Of a stretch of DNA of 42,640 nucleotides, positions 38,204 through 42,640 are shown one piece after another. Source of the DNA: a virus. Below the pieces are notes generated by a model that worked only from the letters and a program-made list of their open reading frames with translations, made no database searches and was not told where the DNA came from. The stretch spans positions 1-42,640 of the IMG/VR virus record IMGVR_UViG_3300021420_000071; one strand, 5' to 3'. The number at the start of each line of letters is the position of its first letter. Position 1 is the stretch's first letter. The translations under genes were made by a program, and so were the position numbers.

Positions 38204-39889
38204 TTAGTAACCTGCCAATCCTTTAAACCTTTTCTTTTCTCTTGGCAAACCATATCCGTTAAACTTCTCTTTAAAAGGCTGTTCCATCCGCACCTGTCCC
38301 GCAATCGCACGAGCCATAATCAAGTCATCTGCTTTACCCTTCTCCGCCTCCGGCTGACCACGTTTGATATTATTAACAAAAGTCCAAGCCTGAGCAATAA
38401 TATCTTTATCCAATAAATCAGTAGAATGGTTTTCAATCTCCGAAGCCAACTGCGCCAGCATCTGTGGACGTGTAACAGAGTTCGTATTCCAACCCAAGTC
38501 CTGCGTCTGTTCCACAAACCCACGCTTCGTCTTAATCTTACGGTACACCCGTCCATAATTCTTATACAACCCCTGATTGACTGAGTAACCATAGCCTTTA
38601 CTTTCGCAAGCGATAATCGCATCGTTATAAAAATGGCCTATTTTAATCAAATCTTCTTCGAATCTATCGGGCGGGATATTGTGGTTATATACGCATGACG
38701 TCCTGTTCGTTTTCTTGTTAATAACAACAGCCGCACTTTTGTCCCCTTGCTCCAGTCCTTCAGCAGGGTCACCCGCGACAACGTATTGTCCTCGTCCAGT
38801 AGGGAATTCATAAACTCTAAACAAGCCTGTATTGTCTTCACGCCAGACATATTTCCCACTCTCCTTAACAATATTCCCCACCGACAACGGTTTAATAGAT
38901 TCCTGCCGCCCTAAAGCCTGTTTGTTAAAGAAGTTGTCTCCGGTCGAGATGAAGGCTGTCTTGGGACAGTCAGGAAATTCCTGGTTGAACTGCAAAATAT
39001 TCCTGTTACAGTTATTAACAATACACCACCGACGCCACATAATCTGCGATGTACTTAACCCATACTTCTCCCGCAATACAGACTCATCAATTAAAAAATT
39101 CTCCCTGTCCGTCGCCGTCGAAAACTCAATCGCATCTACTGGATAATCGCCTTCAAGTCTGTACTCTGATACCTCAAACCACGGGATAAAGAAACATTCC
39201 CAATCGGTAAGACCCTGGCGTGATGCCTCCTCAACAGAAACCCACTCGTCATAAAACTGGTTCATACCATTCGCTGTCGTTTCCCCTATGATAAACGTAA
39301 ACGGCAAATTAGGAACCGCCTGGTTAATCCCCAACATCAAAGTCTTCAAGTCCCTGAACCGGCTAACCTCCGACAAATGCACAAACCTAAAAGTGAACTT
39401 CCGTCCCGCCGAAAGATTATCAGAAGTGTCTATCAAAATCTGTGAGTGTATATCAGAAAATTCAAGTTTCTTCTCGTTACTATGTTTTGGCAATGGCCTC
39501 AAATGTTCATCCAACATCTCCTGAAACAATTTCTGCATACCAAAAAGATAATTCGCACCGTCAATATCATCAGCCACGACCAAACTGTTGACCGCCTCAC
39601 GTTGTGAAGTCACCGCATACTCAATGGCCTCTATCAAAGTACTTATCCCAGTCTGCCTCGCTTTCAAACACCATATCCGTACCGGCCTCTTGTGCGCCAC
39701 CAACTCCCGTATCCTGACCAACAAACGCTTCTGCACCGTATTTAACTCCAAACGTCGCAACTCACCCGCCTTTGTCTTTATCGTCAGATACCCTTCCTCC
39801 ACCAACCGCAACGGGTCGTCTACCATCAACGCTTTCTCGGCGGTCTTTAGCTCTTCGTCGGTCATAGCATGTAAAGTCTCTACGCTCAT
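38204..39889 (-). CDS. terL: Terminase large subunit
   Basis: The 561-residue protein has the ATPase motif KARQTGIST at residues 76-84, a Walker B strand VHLSE at 170-174 with its catalytic Glu, and motif III GETTANG at about 202-208. The C-terminal nuclease begins with VVAGDPAEGLEQGDKSA near residue 370 and has later acidic residues in GKADDLIMARAIA. It drives DNA into the procapsid through the portal and cuts the concatemer. The start overlaps the preceding small gene by 4 bases. The arrangement fits headful packaging, but no cos site was identified. Confidence 0.9.
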   Translation of the reverse strand: MSVETLHAMTDEELKTAEKALMVDDPLRLVEEGYLTIKTKAGELRRLELNTVQKRLLVRIRELVAHKRPVRIWCLKARQTGISTLIEAIEYAVTSQREAVNSLVVADDIDGANYLFGMQKLFQEMLDEHLRPLPKHSNEKKLEFSDIHSQILIDTSDNLSAGRKFTFRFVHLSEVSRFRDLKTLMLGINQAVPNLPFTFIIGETTANGMNQFYDEWVSVEEASRQGLTDWECFFIPWFEVSEYRLEGDYPVDAIEFSTATDRENFLIDESVLREKYGLSTSQIMWRRWCIVNNCNRNILQFNQEFPDCPKTAFISTGDNFFNKQALGRQESIKPLSVGNIVKESGKYVWREDNTGLFRVYEFPTGRGQYVVAGDPAEGLEQGDKSAAVVINKKTNRTSCVYNHNIPPDRFEEDLIKIGHFYNDAIIACESKGYGYSVNQGLYKNYGRVYRKIKTKRGFVEQTQDLGWNTNSVTRPQMLAQLASEIENHSTDLLDKDIIAQAWTFVNNIKRGQPEAEKGKADDLIMARAIAGQVRMEQPFKEKFNGYGLPREKKRFKGLAGY

Positions 39890-40299
39890 ACGTCTTGCAC
39901 CCCACTCGACGATGCACTCGACGATACCCTATTCGTCCCAACCATCCTGCTCACCCTCTGTATAATCTCATTTCGCTGCACCACCGTAAGATTGTAATTA
40001 TTAGTATCCCCACCCTCGTCCTTCTTAATATGACCCGCTAACTTCAACAACAACTCGCTCGCCATCAACTGCACCCTGTCATTAGGCCCTAACTCAATAA
40101 CATCCCCGTCCCTGTCCTTCACCGTTACCACCGAATGAGTCGCTATCCGATACAAATTTTCATACAACTTTAACAACGAAACACCAGCAAGAACCATGTA
40201 CTCCGACGGATTCTTGCTCCCTATCACACTCAACGCTTCTTTTATAATTGTTTTTTCTTCGGATGGGCTAACTAAAGAAGATTGGGGATTTTCTTCCAT
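39886..40299 (-). CDS. Terminase small subunit candidate
   Basis: The 137-residue protein lies directly before terL. It has a helical middle (VLAGVSLLKLYENLYRIATH), a segment GPNDRVQLMASELLLKLAGH, and a C-terminal tail VVQRNEIIQRVSRMVGTNRV. No helix-turn-helix is certain. Position and size fit TerS, which recognises the packaging start and forms a ring on terL. The first gene of the late block should receive its promoter from 40300-40450. Confidence 0.6.
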   Translation of the reverse strand: MEENPQSSLVSPSEEKTIIKEALSVIGSKNPSEYMVLAGVSLLKLYENLYRIATHSVVTVKDRDGDVIELGPNDRVQLMASELLLKLAGHIKKDEGGDTNNYNLTVVQRNEIIQRVSRMVGTNRVSSSASSSGVQDV

Positions 40300-40960
40300 G
40301 CTAATATATTCTTACAAATCAAAATTTTGTCAAGATGAATTTAAGATTAATTTAACATTAAAATATATTTTCTAAGAAAACATTAAAAAAATTTGTCAAG
40401 AGAAAAGGGAAGTTTAGGGAAGAAAAGGGATGAAATAATCAAAATTGAAACTCAAAAAATTGGGAAAATTCATGTGAGGGTATTAGGGATAATTATAGAA
40501 TAATCTCCAGCCCCACCCCCTGGGGGTCTGGAAATCATGAAACATAATATAATATCGTGGAACACATTAACTACCATATAATACGTGTTATGTTAAGTAC
40601 GCACACATAACGCTAAGCACCATGGCATGACCGTCACAACGTGGAGCGGGCACTCCACAATACAACCAGTTTATAGGGTGAAGTGGTGTATATTATATCT
40701 ATATAATGCACGTTACTACACGCCTTACATCAAAATAACCTTCCTTATATAATAGCATTACACGCCTTATACGCCTTACACGCCTCTTTTCTTTAATAAT
40801 AATAAAAAAATAGATATAGGAAAGAGAGAGTATAAAAATATCAGACTACAATGGCAAAACACGCCACGTGCAGGCGTGTAGGCGTGTAATTTTTAGTATT
40901 ACTTGACAAGAATGGCAAGAAATATTTGGTGTCCGTTGGTGATTTTATATAAAATAATAC
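40300..40960. other. Divergent control/origin-like region without genes
   Basis: No convincing gene lies here. It contains a C/G-rich palindrome ACCCCC-T-GGGGGT (40515-40527) flanked by CCAG/CTGG, a GTTATGT/ACATAAC inverted repeat (about 40588-40612), GTGGAG-CGGGCA-CTCCAC (40641-40658), many TATA tracts and the ACACGCC array at 40718-40887. TTGACA boxes occur on the minus strand (complements at 40328-40333 and 40394-40399). It separates the leftward and rightward blocks and is the best place for an origin, packaging site and late promoter. Confidence 0.6.
40718..40887. repeat. ACACGCC iteron-like array
   Basis: ACACGCC or a near match occurs forward at 40718, 40760, 40770 (TACGCC), 40778 and 40859, and reversed (GGCGTGT) at 40873 and 40881. 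The forward copies at 40718, 40760 and 40770 are followed by TTA. The 40859 and 40873 copies form a perfect hairpin ACACGCC-ACGTGCA-GGCGTGT. This may be a replication origin, a TerS binding site or an operator cluster. Confidence 0.6.
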
Positions 40961-40988
40961 TTGACAAGATTGACAATAGTGCTATACT
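40961..40988 (+). promoter_or_regulatory. Early rightward promoter
   Basis: TTGACA (40961-40966), 16 bases, TATACT (40983-40988). It is followed by the strong ribosome binding site and leader peptide at 41035. A second TTGACA occurs at 40903-40908 without an equally good -10. This is the best candidate for the main early promoter. Confidence 0.75.
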
Positions 40989-41034
40989 ATTAATAGATGA
41001 AGGTTAGGACAACAATAACAAGGAGGATACAGAT

Positions 41035-41109
41035 ATGACAATAACAATACAATATGCACAAACAATCACCAAGCAAGCCGGAATCAAACAGAATTATCAA
41101 TCAAGATGA
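41035..41109 (+). CDS. Leader peptide, 24 aa
   Basis: ATG 41035 is preceded by AAGGAGGATACAGAT, one of the best ribosome binding sites in the window. The frame reads MTITIQYAQTITKQAGIKQN and ends YQSR. Its Thr/Ile/Gln-rich sequence has no known homologue. It could be a translated leader that controls the downstream gene, or a very small early protein. The next gene begins 47 bases after its stop. Confidence 0.45.
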   Translation: MTITIQYAQTITKQAGIKQNYQSR

Positions 41110-41156
41110 ATTAAAACTAATTAGAATCTAACCACAACCAACAAAGGGGAAAATCC

Positions 41157-41615
41157 ATGACAGCCAACACAATTAAAACCACAGAATCAAACGAAGTAAA
41201 GGCATTGAGAATGTATTTTGAATCACAGACTGCAGACCGTGAACCATTAGCAGACCGCATACAAGAGGCACAAGACCTTATTGATAACGGCGATTATATG
41301 GTTCTCACGGATGAAGAGGCAGACGAAAAAGCAAAGGATTATATTTTAGAATCTGTTTGGGCTTTTAATTATGATTTTCTTTGTGCCCATAGCGAAGCAA
41401 TCGCAGAGATACCAAAAAAGGAATATGAACAGATGGCTGGTAAACTTTGCGAATCATTTAATAAAGCAGTATTGGCCATGATACCAGATAAAGAGCATTT
41501 TGTTAAAGATGCTATCTTGGCAGATGGCAGAGGTCATTTTCTTAGTCCGTATGATGGTCAAGAGAATGAAATTAAAGTAGGTAAAGAGTATTATTTTATC
41601 TACAGACAAAATTAA
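41157..41615 (+). CDS. Conserved phage protein of unknown function, 152 aa
   Basis: The product shows EPLADRIQEAQDLIDNGDYM, LTDEEADEKAKDYILESVWA and DAILADGRGHFLSPYDGQEN. I recall this DGRGHFLSxYDG ending and the LTDEEAD segment from uncharacterised phage proteins with the same layout. AAGGGGAAAATCC lies before the ATG. As the first sizeable early gene it may act in host takeover. Confidence 0.6.
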   Translation: MTANTIKTTESNEVKALRMYFESQTADREPLADRIQEAQDLIDNGDYMVLTDEEADEKAKDYILESVWAFNYDFLCAHSEAIAEIPKKEYEQMAGKLCESFNKAVLAMIPDKEHFVKDAILADGRGHFLSPYDGQENEIKVGKEYYFIYRQN

Positions 41616-41628
41616 AGAGGCTGTCAAA

Positions 41629-41652
41629 GCCGGTGGTCATCAAGACACCGGC
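41629..41652 (+). promoter_or_regulatory. Intergenic hairpin
   Basis: GCCGGTG (41629-41635) pairs perfectly with CACCGGC (41646-41652) around a 10-base loop. No T tract follows, so an mRNA stability or attenuation role is more likely than termination. The next gene has CAGGAGGCAAGGCA before its ATG. Confidence 0.5.
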
Positions 41653-41687
41653 TCCCCTTGGACACTTAATCAACAGGAGGCAAGGCA

Positions 41688-41975
41688 ATGACTAAAACAA
41701 GCGCAGAGGCGACTAAGAGGCCGTGGCCACAACCAGAATATGATAATTACGGCAATGGAAGTTTTTATGAATGGTGGGAAATTGAAGAAGTAGGGAAAAT
41801 TCCATTAGAAGCCAACGCCCTCTTAATCGTCAAGGCCGTCAACTGCCATGATGAGCTGGTGGAGGCATTAAAATCTTTATGCGATATACTTCCACTTGAT
41901 TTTACACATACACCCGATTGTTTAAAAATTTATCAAAAAGCGCAACAAGCCCTCTCAAACGCACAGGCCAGATAA
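41688..41975 (+). CDS. Small conserved phage protein, 95 aa
   Basis: The start follows CAGGAGGCAAGGCA. The sequence KRPWPQPEYDNYGNGSFYEW, then EANALLIVKAVNCHDELVEA matches small phage proteins with an N-A-x-L-I-V-x-A-V-N-x-H-x-x-L-V helix. They are common but have no assigned function. The next start is 12 bases after the stop. Confidence 0.6.
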   Translation: MTKTSAEATKRPWPQPEYDNYGNGSFYEWWEIEEVGKIPLEANALLIVKAVNCHDELVEALKSLCDILPLDFTHTPDCLKIYQKAQQALSNAQAR

Positions 41976-41987
41976 GGAAAGGACACC

Positions 41988-42640
41988 ATGCTAATCTCAT
42001 ATCATAACGACAAGAAAATCAAAGCGAAGTACATTAAACGAGTTAAAAACCACAGGTTAGCAGACGAACTAATCCACGGCAAAGGATGGGATGGAACTAA
42101 GGGATGTGCAGTAGGATGTACCTTAGAGAAGTACGAACATTCAGCCTATGAAACAGAATTAGGCATTCCAAGAGCCGTTGCGCGATTAGAAGATGTTATT
42201 TTTGAAGGCTTGCCTATGGCAAAATCAATGCTATGGCCGGAAAGATTTTTAAAAGCTGTGCCAGTAGGGGCTGATTTAACAATGATATGGCCTAAATTTA
42301 CTTTATGGATTTTGCAAGATGTTATTCAACATGCTAAACCAAAAGGTAAATTAGCTATTCAAACAGTTATTTTATTGTTTCAAAGATGGTTAGATGGGAA
42401 TAAACCATCAATAGATGAATTTAAAAAAGCCCGTGCTGCTGCTGATGCTGCTGATGCTGCTGATGCTTATGCTGCTGATGCTGCTGATGCTGCTGCTGCT
42501 TATGCTGCTGATGCTGCTGCTGCTGCTGCTGCTTATGCTGCTGCTTATGCTGCTGCTTATGATGCTGCTTATGCTGCTGCTGCTTATGCTGCTGATGCTG
42601 CTGTTTATACTGCTTATGCAAAACATAAATTCTGGCTTAA
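41988..42640 (+). CDS. Ala/Tyr/Asp-repeat protein, 5' part (continues at 3-191)
   Basis: ATG 41988 follows AAGGAAAGGACACC. The first 145 residues form an ordinary domain: GKGWDGTKGCAVGCTLEKYE, ELGIPRAVARLEDVIFEGLP and FTLWILQDVIQHAKPKGKLA. From about 42433 the codons become GCT, GAT and TAT repeats (ARAAADAADAADAYAADAAD and on) for about 60 residues. The frame runs off the window and is completed at 3-191. I recall an N-terminal domain with this CAVGCT segment and an Ala-rich tail in phage and bacterial proteins of unknown function. Confidence 0.75.
   Translation, partial: MLISYHNDKKIKAKYIKRVKNHRLADELIHGKGWDGTKGCAVGCTLEKYEHSAYETELGIPRAVARLEDVIFEGLPMAKSMLWPERFLKAVPVGADLTMIWPKFTLWILQDVIQHAKPKGKLAIQTVILLFQRWLDGNKPSIDEFKKARAAADAADAADAYAADAADAAAAYAADAAAAAAAYAAAYAAAYDAAYAAAAYAADAAVYTAYAKHKFWL
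42515..42640. repeat. Terminal direct repeat, right copy
   Basis: Identical to 11-136. Just before it the tract reads ATG-(CTG)6-CTT, where the left copy has ATG-(CTG)5-CTT. The two contig ends therefore differ by one triplet plus rearranged units immediately outside the exact match. Confidence 0.9.

Noticed and set aside
40303-40333. Late promoter immediately before the terminase small subunit
   Set aside because: A minus-strand TTGACA is at 40333-40328, but the -10 would fall so close to the start codon (40299) that transcription would begin inside the gene. It is mentioned only as a weak box.
42408-42626. Minus-strand Ser/Ile-rich and Gln/His-rich frames
   Set aside because: They are antisense readings of the GCT/TAT/GAT repeat and have no start signals.
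1-42640. Temperate lifestyle genes (integrase, repressor, attachment site)
   Set aside because: None was recognised in any frame. The small helix-turn-helix and ribbon-helix-helix proteins are not sufficient evidence.

Overview
The window is a nearly complete, circularly closed genome of a tailed bacteriophage of about 42.5 kb. A 126-bp exact direct repeat (11-136 and 42515-42640) joins the two ends inside one gene, which starts at 41988 and stops at 191. The recognisable virion genes are a large terminase, a P22-like portal, an N4-gp56-type major capsid protein, a gp4-like adaptor and a gp10-like tail hub, which suggests a short-tailed (podovirus-like) particle. No integrase, repressor, DNA polymerase or tRNA gene was recognised. 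The host cannot be named. Sec signal peptides, a lipobox and an O-antigen ligase/polymerase-like membrane protein suggest a diderm (Gram-negative-type) host.

Layout: two opposed transcription blocks diverge from a control region at 40300-41150, which holds iteron-like ACACGCC repeats, hairpins and a TTGACA-N16-TATACT promoter. The rightward (early) block runs from 41035 through the junction to 10968. It contains many tiny overlapping genes, an SF3/D5-type helicase, a C5 DNA methyltransferase spread over two overlapping frames, a Sak4-like ATPase with an SSB-like partner, a VRR-type nuclease and an HNH endonuclease. The leftward (late) block runs from 40299 to 10934: terminase, portal, scaffold, capsid, two secreted decoration-like paralogues, the Wzy/WaaL-like membrane protein, adaptor and hub, large internal/ejection-type proteins, a metallopeptidase-like protein and an ATP-grasp protein, a glycine-rich tail fibre, a LamG protein and a lysis cassette.

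The most unusual signals are these. (1) A textbook -1 ribosomal frameshift site at 3763-3815 (C_CCT_TTT, 6-nt spacer, 11-bp stem) opens a 59-codon extension that has no start codon. (2) Motifs of one cytosine methyltransferase are split between two overlapping frames (4099-4982), recalling the alpha/beta split of M.EcoHK31I. (3) Two copies of an RNA-like element (3233-3361, 9755-9828) share conserved hairpin loops that could kiss, and have a closing stem whose bases change compensatorily. (4) A set of virion-module proteins carries N-terminal Sec signal peptides, including the tail fibre, a LamG protein and two paralogues beside the capsid gene, next to the O-antigen ligase-like protein. Together these suggest phage-directed modification or decoration of the host envelope.

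Homing-type HNH genes occur at 5431, 24195, 25806 and, broken by one frameshift, at 12680. Function calls rest on reading motifs by eye. No database search was possible.
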